The position numbers and the translations under genes were made by a program. From Nitrosospira sp. NpAV (GTDB taxonomy: Bacteria > Pseudomonadota > Gammaproteobacteria > Burkholderiales > Nitrosomonadaceae): a stretch of DNA of 64,000 nt. The DNA lies in contig NZ_JXQM01000013.1 in assembly GCF_000832065.1 (NCBI RefSeq), positions 62,001 to 126,000 on the forward strand, given 5' to 3'. Numbering within the stretch: position 1 is the stretch's first letter; each line of letters starts with the position of its first letter. The notes under the pieces were generated by a model that saw only the letters and a list, made by a program, of their open reading frames with translations, ran no database searches and was not told the DNA's origin. Below, one piece after another: positions 18,731 to 28,282 of the stretch.

Positions 18731-18802
18731 ATGCATCTGAAAATAACGTTCGACATTATTGGAACAGGCACCTTGCTGCTGTTCTTCCGTACTCTCCCAT
18801 GA
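18731..18802 (+). CDS. 23-codon leader ORF overlapping the antiporter start
   Basis: A tiny ORF whose ATG follows a very strong ribosome site (AAAGGAGG, four bases away). The peptide is hydrophobic in its second half (LLLFF). Its TGA overlaps the antiporter ATG as ATGA. The antiporter itself has no good Shine-Dalgarno, so ribosomes probably reach it by translational coupling from this leader. It may be regulatory rather than functional as a peptide. An alternative is that it marks a mis-assigned antiporter start. Confidence 0.5.
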   Translation: MHLKITFDIIGTGTLLLFFRTLP

Positions 18803-20007
18803 CCTGGTCCAGTTATCTTCCACTCTGGCCGTTATCTGTCAGTCCAGCGCTCTGGCTTGCGCTTTCGCTGGTGGTCGCAGTACTTGTGGGCGAAGCACTG
18901 GTACGCTACGCGAAATTGCCGCGTATTGTAGGCTATATAGGAATTGGCCTATTGCTGGGCCCCGGCGGACTGGGTCTGATCCCGCAGCTACCGGAGGTCG
19001 AATGGCGTCTGGTAGTTGATCTTGCGCTCGGCATTCTGCTGTTCGAGCTGGGAAGCAAGGTAAATTTGCGCTGGCTTAAAGCCAACCCGTGGATTGCCGC
19101 CACCAGTCTGCTGGAAGCGGTCGCCACTTTTTTTGCTGTATTCTTACTGCTGTCGTGGTTCGATATTCCTGGCATCACTGCCGCGGTGGCCGCCACCATT
19201 GCGATTGCCACTTCACCCGCCATCGTGGTGCGAACCGTGACCGAATCGCGCGCTCAAGGTCAGGTGACTGACCGGCTTCTGCTCATGACGGCGCTCAATT
19301 GTATCTATGCCGTTATCTTTCATAAGCTGGCCGTTGCTTTCATGCATGGCGAAACCGGCACGGGCTTTGTTCACTCCGTGCTGCCCCCACTTTATCTCAT
19401 CAGTGGATCGGCCCTGCTGGCCTGGCTATTCGGTGTCACGTTTGAACGAATCCATCATTATGTGGGCCAACATGAGGAAACTTTTTCCTTTATCTTGTTT
19501 GGCATGATCGCATTCGCGACTATCATGGCGTCGACACTCAAGCTCAGCCCTATCCTTGTGTTGCTCGCAGCCGGTCTGATCACACGCTACCAACGCCAGC
19601 GTCCACGAACTTTTCCGCCCCATTTTGGCTCCGCTGGCGCCGTCCTGGTGGTACTGATGTTCATTGCCAATGGCCTGGCGGCTGACCTCGGGGGCCTGCG
19701 CTCGGGTCTGCTGCTCGTCTTGCTGCTCATTATCGTACGCTCAGCCGCAAAGTTGTTGTCCGTGCTCATACTGGGACATTACAGTGGTATTGGCCTGCGT
19801 CAAACCATGGCTTTGGGTATTGCACTTGCACCCATGTCCAGTGTTGCACTTCTGCTGACGCTGGATACCAGTGCCATGTTTCCCGCCTTTGGCTCAGGAA
19901 TGGGGCTGGTGCTAATGAGTTGCATCGTCATACTCGAGTTGTCGGGGCCCATTCTGGTGCAAAAGGCGCTCAGGTCAGCGGGTGAAACACCGGAGAAGCA
20001 AACATGA
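18799..20007 (+). CDS. CPA2-type cation:proton antiporter (membrane domain only)
   Basis: A 402-residue polytopic membrane protein with about 12 hydrophobic segments. It starts ALVVAVLVGEALVRYAKLPRIVGYIGIGLLLGPGG, typical of the Na+/H+ exchanger (CPA2/KefB-like) fold, and carries ATSPAIVVRTVTESRAQGQVT in the conserved helix region. There is no C-terminal TrkA-N/RCK domain, unlike KefB/KefC and unlike the second antiporter at 57350. Its stop overlaps the next start (ATGA), so it forms an operon with a GCS2-type ligase and a glutamyl hydrolase. The transported ion is unknown; K+ or Na+ is likely for the family. Confidence 0.85.
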   Translation: MTWSSYLPLWPLSVSPALWLALSLVVAVLVGEALVRYAKLPRIVGYIGIGLLLGPGGLGLIPQLPEVEWRLVVDLALGILLFELGSKVNLRWLKANPWIAATSLLEAVATFFAVFLLLSWFDIPGITAAVAATIAIATSPAIVVRTVTESRAQGQVTDRLLLMTALNCIYAVIFHKLAVAFMHGETGTGFVHSVLPPLYLISGSALLAWLFGVTFERIHHYVGQHEETFSFILFGMIAFATIMASTLKLSPILVLLAAGLITRYQRQRPRTFPPHFGSAGAVLVVLMFIANGLAADLGGLRSGLLLVLLLIIVRSAAKLLSVLILGHYSGIGLRQTMALGIALAPMSSVALLLTLDTSAMFPAFGSGMGLVLMSCIVILELSGPILVQKALRSAGETPEKQT

Positions 20008-21119
20008 GCCTGATGTCCTTTGCACCTTCCCGGCCCTTAAGCATCGGCGTTGAGTTGGAACTTCAGTTGCTCAGTTGTAATGACTACAATCTGGTTTCCT
20101 CGGCCCCCGATATGCTGCGGCGGATTGAAAGATATCCGCATCCCGGAGACGTCAAACCGGAAATGACCCGCAGCATGATCGAAATCAATACTTCAGTGCA
20201 GCAGGAATATGGTGCGCTGGTCGAAGAGTTGCGTTCATTGCGTAACGTGGTATCCGATGCGGGACGCTTTCTCAATGTAGCGGTGGCCGGCGGCGGCACC
20301 CACCCATTCCAGCACTGGAGCGAACAGAAGATTTTTGATGCACCTCGCTTTCATCATCTGTCCGAACTCTACGGTTATCTGGCCAAGCAATTCACCATAT
20401 TCGGCCAGCATGTCCATATCGGGTGCACCGGCCCGGATGAGGCGCTCCATCTCATGCACATGCTCTCGCGCTATATTCCCCACTTTATTGCGCTATCGGC
20501 CAGTTCTCCGTTCGTGCAGGGCCATGACACGGGCTTTGCCTCCGCACGTCTCAATTCGGTGTTTTCCTTTCCATTGAGCGGCCGCGCGCCCTTCGTGCTG
20601 CGCTGGGATGATTTCGAGCAGTTCTTCGGTAAAATGACCACGACCGGCGTGGTCGAATCAATGAAAGATTTTTACTGGGATATTCGTCCGAAACCGGAGT
20701 TCGGCACTATTGAAGTAAGAGTATGCGATACCCCGCTCACCGTTGAAATCGCCGCTGCCATTGCCTGTTATATTCAGGCAATGGCGCGCTATATCATGGT
20801 GGAGCAGCGCATCGCCCCGGAAGAGGACGATTATCTGGTTTACACGTTCAACCGTTTTCAGGCCTGCCGTTTTGGGCTTGAAGGAATTTTTATCGATCCG
20901 CGCACCCATGAGCAACGCAGCATTCGCGATGATATAGCCGACATGCTGACACGCATCGCCGGCCACGCTTCGGAATTACGAGCGGTGGAAGCCATGGAAC
21001 GCATTCGCGAAATACTTATCGCGGGCAACGGCACAAGCTGGTTGCGCCAGACTTACGCGCGTGAACACAATCTCGGCGACGTCATGCAGCTGCAAGCCGA
21101 TTTGTGGATGAGCAACTGA
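20004..21119 (+). CDS. YbdK-type carboxylate-amine ligase (GCS2 family)
   Basis: A 371-residue member of the glutamate-cysteine ligase 2 family. Characteristic segments are GVELELQLL (metal/glutamate site), PEMTRSMIEINTSVQ, AGGGTHPFQHW, FGQHVHIGC and FGTIEVRVCDTPLTVEIAAAI. The family forms gamma-glutamyl amide bonds with ATP; YbdK of E. coli has weak gamma-glutamylcysteine ligase activity. Start and upstream stop overlap by four bases. Lying between an antiporter and a gamma-glutamyl hydrolase, it probably makes a gamma-glutamyl compound that the next enzyme can cleave, but this is inference. Confidence 0.9.
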   Translation: MSLMSFAPSRPLSIGVELELQLLSCNDYNLVSSAPDMLRRIERYPHPGDVKPEMTRSMIEINTSVQQEYGALVEELRSLRNVVSDAGRFLNVAVAGGGTHPFQHWSEQKIFDAPRFHHLSELYGYLAKQFTIFGQHVHIGCTGPDEALHLMHMLSRYIPHFIALSASSPFVQGHDTGFASARLNSVFSFPLSGRAPFVLRWDDFEQFFGKMTTTGVVESMKDFYWDIRPKPEFGTIEVRVCDTPLTVEIAAAIACYIQAMARYIMVEQRIAPEEDDYLVYTFNRFQACRFGLEGIFIDPRTHEQRSIRDDIADMLTRIAGHASELRAVEAMERIREILIAGNGTSWLRQTYAREHNLGDVMQLQADLWMSN

Positions 21120-21138
21120 GGATCCATAGCCACCTCAC

Positions 21139-21915
21139 ATGACACGCCCGCTACGTATCGGCCTGTCGCCACGTATCCTGCATCATCCGCCCGCGGAACT
21201 AGGTTTTCGCAATAAAACTCTACAGTACCTTGAACAGACTGTCGCCCACTGGATCATGCGTCGTGGAGCGCTGGTTTTCATGCTGCCTGCCATCGAGTCG
21301 GGGGGCGTGGAACGTTCCAGTGTGCGTGTGAGCGATTATGTAAAGGAAATAGATGGCCTGGTGATGCAAGGCGGTGCGGATGTCAGCCCCATTTCTTATG
21401 GAGAAACCCCATCGCGGCCAGAATGGTCAGGTGATCGGGTGCGCGATCTCTACGAAATAGAGTTATTTTGGGAATGTGTCGTACAGCGTAAACCCGTGCT
21501 GGGTATATGCCGCGGGCTGCAGCTTATCAATGTCGCGCTGGGTGGAAATCTCTATCAGGATATCGCCACTGAACGCCCCAATGCCATTTTGCATGTGGAC
21601 CCTGTGCTCTACGACCAGCACCGGCATGCTATTCATATTGAAGAGAATTCCACACTGGCGAAACTGTATGAGGGCACGGATATCCACCTTGTCAACAGCA
21701 TTCACCATCAGGCAATCAAGCGGCTGGGACGGGACTCGCTGGTTGAGGCGGTATCGGACAGCGATGGTATTATCGAAGCCATACGCATGCGCGGGGAATC
21801 CTATGTCGTCGCATTTCAGTGGCATCCCGAGTTTCACGCCGGCGCCAGCGAACTCCTTGACTCTGGACCCATATTGGATGATTTCCTTGCTGCCGCCAAA
21901 AAACAGCGCGTATAA
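21139..21915 (+). CDS. PuuD-like gamma-glutamyl hydrolase (class I amidotransferase fold, peptidase C26)
   Basis: A 258-residue enzyme with the glutaminase nucleophile motif LGICRGLQLINVALGG (Cys124). The usual LYQDI follows, and the catalytic His-Glu pair is in FQWHPEF near residue 230. N-terminal QGGADVSP and the overall length match gamma-glutamyl-GABA hydrolase. It should release glutamate from gamma-glutamyl amines. It lies 19 bases after the ligase gene, so the operon encodes both making and breaking of gamma-glutamyl bonds. Substrate not readable. Confidence 0.9.
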   Translation: MTRPLRIGLSPRILHHPPAELGFRNKTLQYLEQTVAHWIMRRGALVFMLPAIESGGVERSSVRVSDYVKEIDGLVMQGGADVSPISYGETPSRPEWSGDRVRDLYEIELFWECVVQRKPVLGICRGLQLINVALGGNLYQDIATERPNAILHVDPVLYDQHRHAIHIEENSTLAKLYEGTDIHLVNSIHHQAIKRLGRDSLVEAVSDSDGIIEAIRMRGESYVVAFQWHPEFHAGASELLDSGPILDDFLAAAKKQRV

Positions 21916-21943
21916 AGAAACCTAAAAAACTTTCTGACTAAGC

Positions 21944-21980
21944 CCCCTTCCTGGCTAAGCCCACAAGAACCAGCAAGGGG
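21944..21980 (+). terminator. Possible hairpin after the antiporter-ligase-hydrolase operon
   Basis: CCCCTT-CCTGG (21944-21954) can pair with CCAG-C-AAGGGG (21970-21980) around a 15-base loop. There is no following T-tract, so intrinsic termination is uncertain. It lies 29 bases after the stop and between convergent genes. Confidence 0.3.
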
Positions 21981-22096
21981 AAGATTCAAAATGTTGCGTA
22001 GAGTGTTCCACGACATTGTGCCTGCCTGCACATCACAATCGCACGCCCCCCTCCAACTGCCGAATTTAGAGCTGGTTTATGCCGACAACGGATTTA

Positions 22097-23515
22097 TTAG
22101 GAGATTCCTGAAGTCTGCTCAACCATAAATGCCTTGACTGCATCCGCATCGGCATTCATCACCACATACCGCTGCGGCAGGCTTTCGAGATTCTCATATC
22201 CGGCCGGACGCCCCGGTTCATGCCCAATGGCCTCGACAATGCTCTCGGAAAATTTAACCGGCAACGCGGTTTCCAGGCAAATTAGAGGTACCCCGTCTTC
22301 GCGATGCTCCAACCCCACTTTCAAACCGTCCGCGGTATGCGGATCCACCAGTACGCCGTATCGGTCCCGGATATTGCGTATCGTGGCGATACGCGCCGCA
22401 TGGTTGCTGGTTCCTGACACGAAGCCAAAGTCCTTTACCTTTTCCCATAACGGCGTACCGGCGATATCGAAGGCGCCCCCCTTATCCACCAACCGCCACA
22501 GTTCTTTCACCTTGGCCGTGTCTCGCCCGGTCAGGTCAAAAATGAAACGCTCGAAGTTGGATGCCTTGGAAATATCCATCGACGGGCTGCTGGTATGCAC
22601 CGTTTCCGCCGTGGCCCGTGGACGGTAGCAACCGGTCTGGAAAAATTCATCCAGCACTTCATTTTCATTCGTGGCAAGTATCAATTTTTTGATCGGCAAT
22701 CCCATCATACGCGCCACGTGGCCCGCACAAATATTGCCAAAATTACCGGACGGCACTGCAAACGACACCTGCTCGGTGTTGGAACGGGTGGCGGCAAAAT
22801 AGCCCTTGAAATAATAGACGGTCTGCGCCAGGATGCGCGCCCAGTTTATCGAGTTGACCGTACCGATATGGTATTTCTGCTTGAACGCATAATCATTGCT
22901 GACCGCCTTGACAATATCCTGACAGTCGTCGAATACGCCGCGAATGGCGATATTGAAAATATTCGGATCTTGCAGGGAAAACATTTGCGCGGTCTGGAAA
23001 TGACTCATTTTCCCTTGGGGCGACAGCATGAACACACGAATGCCGCGCTTGCCGCGCATGGCATATTCTGCGCTGGGCCCGGTATCGCCGGAGGTGGCCC
23101 CGAGGATATTGAGATCGTCGCCTGTTTTAGCCAGCGCATATTCGAACAGATTACCCAGCAATTGCATGGCGATATCCTTGAATGCCAGCGTAGGCCCATT
23201 GGACAATCCCAGAATGTGCAACCCTGGCTCCAGCGTTTTAAGTGGGGCAATTTCCTTGCTCTGGAATAATCCGGCAGTGTAAGTATCCGCGATTATGCTG
23301 CGCAAATCGGCAGCGGGGATATCATCCGCAAAACGGGAAATGATTTCAAACGCAAGCTCCTGATAACTCAGGCCGCGCAACTTGTCCAATCCGCCCGGGC
23401 TGATTGCCGGATATGTTTCGGGCATCGCCAACCCTCCGTCGGGAGCCAGGCCGGCCAGGAGAATTTTGGAAAACTTTTTTGGCGGCATGCCGCCGCGGGT
23501 CGAAATGTAATGCAT
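22097..23515 (-). CDS. thrC: Threonine synthase
   Basis: A 472-residue PLP enzyme converting O-phosphohomoserine to threonine. It has the N-terminal YISTRGG and the PLP lysine in NGPTLAFKDIAMQLLGN. SGDTGPSAEYAMRGKRGIRVFMLSPQGKMS follows, then FAVPSGNFGNICAG as the phosphate-binding loop. This is the longer, yeast/E. coli-like threonine synthase class. I place the start at the second Met (23515), which gives the family-like MHYISTRGG. It follows hom on the same strand across an 84-96 base gap. Confidence 0.96.
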   Translation of the reverse strand: MHYISTRGGMPPKKFSKILLAGLAPDGGLAMPETYPAISPGGLDKLRGLSYQELAFEIISRFADDIPAADLRSIIADTYTAGLFQSKEIAPLKTLEPGLHILGLSNGPTLAFKDIAMQLLGNLFEYALAKTGDDLNILGATSGDTGPSAEYAMRGKRGIRVFMLSPQGKMSHFQTAQMFSLQDPNIFNIAIRGVFDDCQDIVKAVSNDYAFKQKYHIGTVNSINWARILAQTVYYFKGYFAATRSNTEQVSFAVPSGNFGNICAGHVARMMGLPIKKLILATNENEVLDEFFQTGCYRPRATAETVHTSSPSMDISKASNFERFIFDLTGRDTAKVKELWRLVDKGGAFDIAGTPLWEKVKDFGFVSGTSNHAARIATIRNIRDRYGVLVDPHTADGLKVGLEHREDGVPLICLETALPVKFSESIVEAIGHEPGRPAGYENLESLPQRYVVMNADADAVKAFMVEQTSGIS

Positions 23516-23611
23516 TTTTTTCACCACAAAAGAAAAGAACAGAGAATGTTTTTCCGCGCTGACATTCCTTGTTCGCGCCCGCCTGGAAGCGAATGCCGAA
23601 AGCGCCGTATA

Positions 23612-24928
23612 TTATTTACTATTCAGTTCTTCAAGCCGGATGCGTGTGACTTTACCGGTCATCAACGGAAGTTTCTGGATTTTGGCAATCGCAGCATTTA
23701 TATTTTTTTCAACTGCCAAATGGGTAAGCATGATGATATCCACCTGATCTTCTCCCTCGCTGGGCTCCTTCTGCACCATTGCGTCAATGGAAATGCCCAG
23801 ATCGGCAAGGACGCGGGTGATATCGGCCAGCGCCCCCGGTTTATCCATTACTCGCAACCGCAGATAATATGAAGTTTCCACGTCCTCCATTGCCAGGATG
23901 GGTGTGTCCGACAGCAGGTCGGGCTGAAAAGCGAGGTGGGGAACACGGTGCTTCGGATCGGAGGTATGCATGCGGGTTACATCCACAAGATCCGCCACTA
24001 CCGAACTGGCGGTAGGTTCGGCACCCGCCCCCGCGCCATAATATAAAGTAGCGCCCACCGCATCGCCTTTTACCACAATGGCGTTCATCACCCCTTCCAC
24101 ATTGGCAATCAACCGCCGCGCGGGTATCAGCGTGGGATGGACACGCAACTCTATACCCTTGGCCGTACGCCGCGTAATACCCAGCAGCTTGATACGGTAG
24201 CCCAGTTCTTCAGCATACCGGATATCCTCACGGGTTAATTTTGTGATGCCTTCGGTATAAACTTTGTTGAACTGCATGGGAATTCCAAAGGAGATGGCGG
24301 CCATGATGGTTAGCTTGTGTGCGGCATCGATCCCTTCGACGTCAAAAGTTGGATCGGCTTCGGCATACCCCAGTTTTTGCGCCTGTTTCAGCACGGTATC
24401 GAACGTCAGCCCTTTATCGCGCATTTCGGACAGGATGAAATTACTTGTGCCATTAATGATTCCGGCAATCCATTCAATGCGGTTAGCGGTCAATCCCTCA
24501 CGCAATGCCTTGATGATGGGGATGCCGCCCGCCACCGCCGCCTCGAACGCAACCATCACGCCCTTTTTCTGCGCGGCAGCAAAAATTTCCGTACCATGCG
24601 AAGCGAGCAATGCCTTATTGGCGGTAATGACATGCTTGCCATTCTCGATAGCCTTCAGCGTCAACTCCTTCGCAACGGTATAACCACCAATCAGCTCAAC
24701 CACGATGTCAATGTCGGGGTTTGTCACGACTTCGTTCGCATCGGCTGTGATTATGACATCGTCACTCACCATCCTGCGTGCTTTTTCCACATCGCGATCG
24801 GCAATCATCCTGATGACGATGCCTCGCCCGGCACGGCGGGTAATTTCTTCCTGATTACGTTTGAGTACCGTAAAGGTGCCACCGCCGACGGTGCCGATAC
24901 CTAACAGGCCTACATTGATGGGTTTCAT
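23612..24928 (-). CDS. hom: Homoserine dehydrogenase
   Basis: A 438-residue monofunctional enzyme that reduces aspartate semialdehyde to homoserine. The N-terminal dinucleotide site is NVGLLGIGTVGGGTF. The catalytic domain has GGIPIIKALREGL, GIINGTSNFIL, YAEADPTFDVEG and AHKLTIMA. A C-terminal ACT domain (about 350-430) begins near YYLRLRVMDKPGALADI and implies threonine feedback control. It is part of the aminotransferase-hom-thrC order common in betaproteobacteria. Confidence 0.97.
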   Translation of the reverse strand: MKPINVGLLGIGTVGGGTFTVLKRNQEEITRRAGRGIVIRMIADRDVEKARRMVSDDVIITADANEVVTNPDIDIVVELIGGYTVAKELTLKAIENGKHVITANKALLASHGTEIFAAAQKKGVMVAFEAAVAGGIPIIKALREGLTANRIEWIAGIINGTSNFILSEMRDKGLTFDTVLKQAQKLGYAEADPTFDVEGIDAAHKLTIMAAISFGIPMQFNKVYTEGITKLTREDIRYAEELGYRIKLLGITRRTAKGIELRVHPTLIPARRLIANVEGVMNAIVVKGDAVGATLYYGAGAGAEPTASSVVADLVDVTRMHTSDPKHRVPHLAFQPDLLSDTPILAMEDVETSYYLRLRVMDKPGALADITRVLADLGISIDAMVQKEPSEGEDQVDIIMLTHLAVEKNINAAIAKIQKLPLMTGKVTRIRLEELNSK

Positions 24929-25012
24929 AATGGATGAATTAAATTAACGGATGAGTTGATAAGCGGATATGCGGCGGGAAATCTTGCACTTTCCTGCGGT
25001 TTATTTTTAGAT

Positions 25013-26242
25013 TCACTCACGTCCGGCACGCTTGCGATATCGCCCAAGAAAATTCGCGATGCGGCCTATCGCCTCGCTAAGATCGTCACTATTCGGTAAA
25101 AATACCACGCGAAAGTGATCCGGATATGGCCAATTGAAACCACTACCCTGGACCAGCAGGACCTTCTCTTCAATCAACAGATCCAGCACAAACTGCTGAT
25201 CGTTTTCAATTGGGTACATTTCTGGATCCAGACGCGGAAATAAATACATCGCGGCCTTCGGCTTGAAACAGGTAACGCCGGGAATATCCGTCAGCAATTT
25301 CCAGGCGAGATCGCGCTGGCGCATAAGCCGCCCGGTGGGCATGACCAGATCATTAATGCTCTGATAGCCGCCGAGCGCGGTCTGAATTCCGAACTGCGAG
25401 GGTACATTTGCGCACAGCCGCATCGAGGCCAGCATGGTCAGTCCCGCAATATAATCACGGGCAAACTGTTTTTTTCCTGAAACCACTGCCCAACCGGAAC
25501 GAAATCCAGCTGCCCGATAGTTCTTGGATAACCCATTCAAGGTGATGAACAGCACATCATCCGCCAAGGAAGCAATCGAAGTATGCGTCGCATCATCGTA
25601 CAGCACTTTATCGTAAATTTCGTCCGCATAGATGATAAGGTGATGCTGGCGGGCAATCTCGATGATTTCATGCAATAAATCGTCCGGATAAAGCGCGCCG
25701 GTAGGATTGTTGGGATTAATGATGACAATGGCGCGGGTATTCGAGGTAATCTTGGCGCGAATATCGTCCAGGTTAGGCAACCAGCCGGATTGCTCATCGC
25801 ACACATAGTGCCGCGCTGTGCCTCCTGCAAGCACGACCGCAGCGGTCCATAGCGGATAATCTGGCGACGGAATCAGCACTTCATCGCCGCTATTCAGCAA
25901 TGCCTGCATGGCCATCACGATCAATTCGGAAACACCATTGCCGATGTAGATGTCCTCCATCCGCACGTCACGAATTTGCTTCTCCTGCGTATAGTGCATA
26001 ATCGCCTTGCGCGCAGCGAACAAACCTTTGGAGTCGCAATAGCCGGAAGCGGCGGACAAATTGTAGATGACATCCTGCAGAATTTCCGCGGGCGCATCAA
26101 AACCAAATAATGCCGGATTGCCGATATTGAGCTTGATTATGTGATGCCCTTCCTCCTCCATTTGCTTGGCGTGGTCAAGCACCGGCCCGCGTATGTCATA
26201 ACATACATTCGCCAGTTTGCTGGATTTCAGTATAGGTTGCAT
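25013..26242 (-). CDS. Alanine-forming aminotransferase (AlaA/AlaC type)
   Basis: A 409-residue class I/II PLP aminotransferase. Landmarks are IIKLNIGNPALFGFDAP, GNGVSELIVMAMQALLNSGDEVLIPSPDYPLW, NPNNPTGALYP, IYADEIYDKVLYD and the Schiff-base lysine in GLSKNYRAAGFRSGW. The sequence is closest in feel to the pyruvate-glutamate (alanine) aminotransferase AlaA. It is conserved upstream of hom and thrC, so it likely links pyruvate, alanine and the aspartate family. There is a gap of 84 bases to hom. Confidence 0.88.
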   Translation of the reverse strand: MQPILKSSKLANVCYDIRGPVLDHAKQMEEEGHHIIKLNIGNPALFGFDAPAEILQDVIYNLSAASGYCDSKGLFAARKAIMHYTQEKQIRDVRMEDIYIGNGVSELIVMAMQALLNSGDEVLIPSPDYPLWTAAVVLAGGTARHYVCDEQSGWLPNLDDIRAKITSNTRAIVIINPNNPTGALYPDDLLHEIIEIARQHHLIIYADEIYDKVLYDDATHTSIASLADDVLFITLNGLSKNYRAAGFRSGWAVVSGKKQFARDYIAGLTMLASMRLCANVPSQFGIQTALGGYQSINDLVMPTGRLMRQRDLAWKLLTDIPGVTCFKPKAAMYLFPRLDPEMYPIENDQQFVLDLLIEEKVLLVQGSGFNWPYPDHFRVVFLPNSDDLSEAIGRIANFLGRYRKRAGRE

Positions 26243-26469
26243 GAATTGAGAGGGTTGATCCGCAAAACGGTCTGCGAAATGATCCGATCATGCGCCGGGA
26301 AAAATCGTCGCTATGACAAGGTTTCAGCGTCGGGGTTTCTGCATTTTATCCAGTATGTTACGCAGCCAATTCGGTGGAACTTGAAAAAACCCGCAGCATC
26401 GCCGGTTTTTTCCGCTTTATTGCAACGCGAAAAACATGTAATGTTACCCGACACGCGAATCTGTCGCAA

Positions 26470-26856
26470 ATGGAGCCTTGCTTGAAACTGCATCTTTCGG
26501 GATTTTCCGAACAAAACATGTTCACCGGTTATGGGGCCGGATATGTCTTGGTCAATCAGACACGCTACGAGCGCAATCTGATTCTTTTACCCGACCGCAT
26601 CATTGAAAACTGGGGGGCTGCAACCTTTGAGCAGCTTACAGCAGAGCACTTCGAGCTTCTGCTCCCATTGCAGCCTGAAATGGTGTTATTCGGGACGGGG
26701 GCAACCCTGCGCTTTCCTCACACCTCCCTCACAAAAAAGCTGATTGCATCAAAAGTCGGCGTGGAAGTCATGGATACCAATGCGGTCTGCCGTACTTACA
26801 ACATACTGACAGCGGAAGGAAGGCGTGTGGCGGCAGCGCTGCTCATCTCTGAATAA
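26470..26856 (+). CDS. Mth938-like (DUF498) small protein
   Basis: About 128 residues from the Met at 26470. The fold signature of the Mth938/NDUFAF3 family is visible: FSGYG-like MFTGYGAGYVLVN, RYERNLILLPDRIIENW, LLLPLQPEMVLFGTGATLRFP, and the late GVEVMDTNAVCRTYNILTAEGRRVAAALL. Human NDUFAF3 assists complex I assembly; the bacterial role is not settled. A longer open frame starts at 26374, but its N-terminus is not family-like. It is divergent from the aminotransferase. Confidence 0.85.
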   Translation: MEPCLKLHLSGFSEQNMFTGYGAGYVLVNQTRYERNLILLPDRIIENWGAATFEQLTAEHFELLLPLQPEMVLFGTGATLRFPHTSLTKKLIASKVGVEVMDTNAVCRTYNILTAEGRRVAAALLISE

Positions 26857-26898
26857 GCTCATCCTTCCTTGGTGTCCGCCGGCTCTCGGTGTGCCGGT

Positions 26899-28128
26899 TT
26901 ATTCCTGGACTGCGGGGACGGACAGTTCGTCGCGTACCCGCGCCCGCCAGCTCTCGATCCAGGCGGGCAGATCCGCAGCCAGCATGGGCCGTGACATAAA
27001 AGTCCCTTGAGCGAGATCGCATCCCGTGCGGTATAGAAGGTCCCAATCATTCCGGTCCTCGACACCTTCGGCCACGACCTCCATGCCGAGCTGTCTCGCC
27101 AGAGATAGGCTGGCATCATACATTGCCCGCAACGTCTCGTCGGCCCAGGCGCGGTGCACAAAACCCTGATCGATCTTGAGTTCATCGAACGGAATATCGC
27201 GCAACTGGGCCAAAGATGAGTGTCCAGTGCCGAAATCATCGATTGAGAGCCGGAAACGCTTTAAACGCAATCGAGTCAGTATCTCAAGTGGAGCTCGCGT
27301 ATCCAGCATCAACCGGCTCTCCGTCACTTCCAGGACCATATCCTGCGGCGCCACACCGGTTTTGGCCGTAAGCTCGGTAACGAAATTCAAAAAACTCAGC
27401 GATGCCAGATTGTCCATCGATACGTTGACCGCCACCCGCAATGTCAGTCCCGCTTGTTGCCAGGCTTTGGCCTGTGTCACCGCGCTGGCGAATACCATTT
27501 GCGTCAGATCGTCAATCAGCCCAAAGGCTTCGGCCACTCCGATGAATTGATCGGGGAATACGATGCCGTCGACGGGATGACGCCACCGAACCAGTGTTTC
27601 CACGCCTACCACTTCTCCATTCGCTACCGCCACTTTGGGCTGGTAGTAATTGACAAGCTCTCCATTGTCGATAGCGGTCCGCAACTCGTCCGCGCCATAG
27701 GCTTTCTTCGTTATTCCGGGTCCACCGGTGGACGGAGGTGTCCACTTCTCCAGCAGTGCGGATAACGTCTCCGGCTTGACGGGCTTATGCAGGTGCCCAA
27801 GTATCTGGATTTTATGCGCCTGCACCAGTTTTTCCGCGGTCTGCAATATGCGTTCGTCGTCGCCGCTCACCAGAATGAGACTGCCGGTATAGTGCCGGCC
27901 GACCAGATGCCGCACGAACTCTATGCCATCCATTTCCGGCATGTTGAGATCCAGCAAAATCAGGTTTGGCTGCGAATCCAAATCGCCTATCCGATCCAGG
28001 GCAACTCGTCCGCTATCGCAAAGTGTGACCGAAGTAAATCCCAGATTTGACAGAATACGGTTCAACAGCTTGAGCATAAAGGATTCATCGTCAAGCACTA
28101 GAATCTTGACTGCGGATCTTTCGACCAT
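26899..28128 (-). CDS. Response regulator with EAL c-di-GMP phosphodiesterase domain
   Basis: A 409-residue REC-EAL protein. The receiver (about 5-125) has the acidic pair in ILVLDDESF and the phosphoacceptor in [13 protein letters not shown]. The EAL domain (about 160-400) has [11 protein letters not shown] in place of EALx[25 protein letters not shown] and LKIDQGFV. The metal and catalytic residues are largely present, so it is probably an active phosphodiesterase. The start at 28128 has GGGAAAG upstream. It is the last gene of a run with the hybrid kinase and the periplasmic binding protein, and so the likely output of that sensor. Confidence 0.9.
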   Translation of the reverse strand: MVERSAVKILVLDDESFMLKLLNRILSNLGFTSVTLCDSGRVALDRIGDLDSQPNLILLDLNMPEMDGIEFVRHLVGRHYTGSLILVSGDDERILQTAEKLVQAHKIQILGHLHKPVKPETLSALLEKWTPPSTGGPGITKKAYGADELRTAIDNGELVNYYQPKVAVANGEVVGVETLVRWRHPVDGIVFPDQFIGVAEAFGLIDDLTQMVFASAVTQAKAWQQAGLTLRVAVNVSMDNLASLSFLNFVTELTAKTGVAPQDMVLEVTESRLMLDTRAPLEILTRLRLKRFRLSIDDFGTGHSSLAQLRDIPFDELKIDQGFVHRAWADETLRAMYDASLSLARQLGMEVVAEGVEDRNDWDLLYRTGCDLAQGTFMSRPMLAADLPAWIESWRARVRDELSVPAVQE

Positions 28129-28282
28129 GGTATTCTTTCCCTTCCGATCGTTATACGGAAAAACAACCGCGTACTTTCTCCACATGGCACAGCACCGGCC
28201 TTGGCTCGACTGAGATGCCAAGGAGCGCAACACGGTGAACATCCGATTTTACCAGCAACCCGAATGGGAGTATCCCGAAGGT

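Noticed and set aside
21921-22105. Possible further repeat copy, CAACGGATTTATTAGGA near 22085
   Set aside because: Only one end resembles the family, with extra bases inside, and no matching left arm is present.
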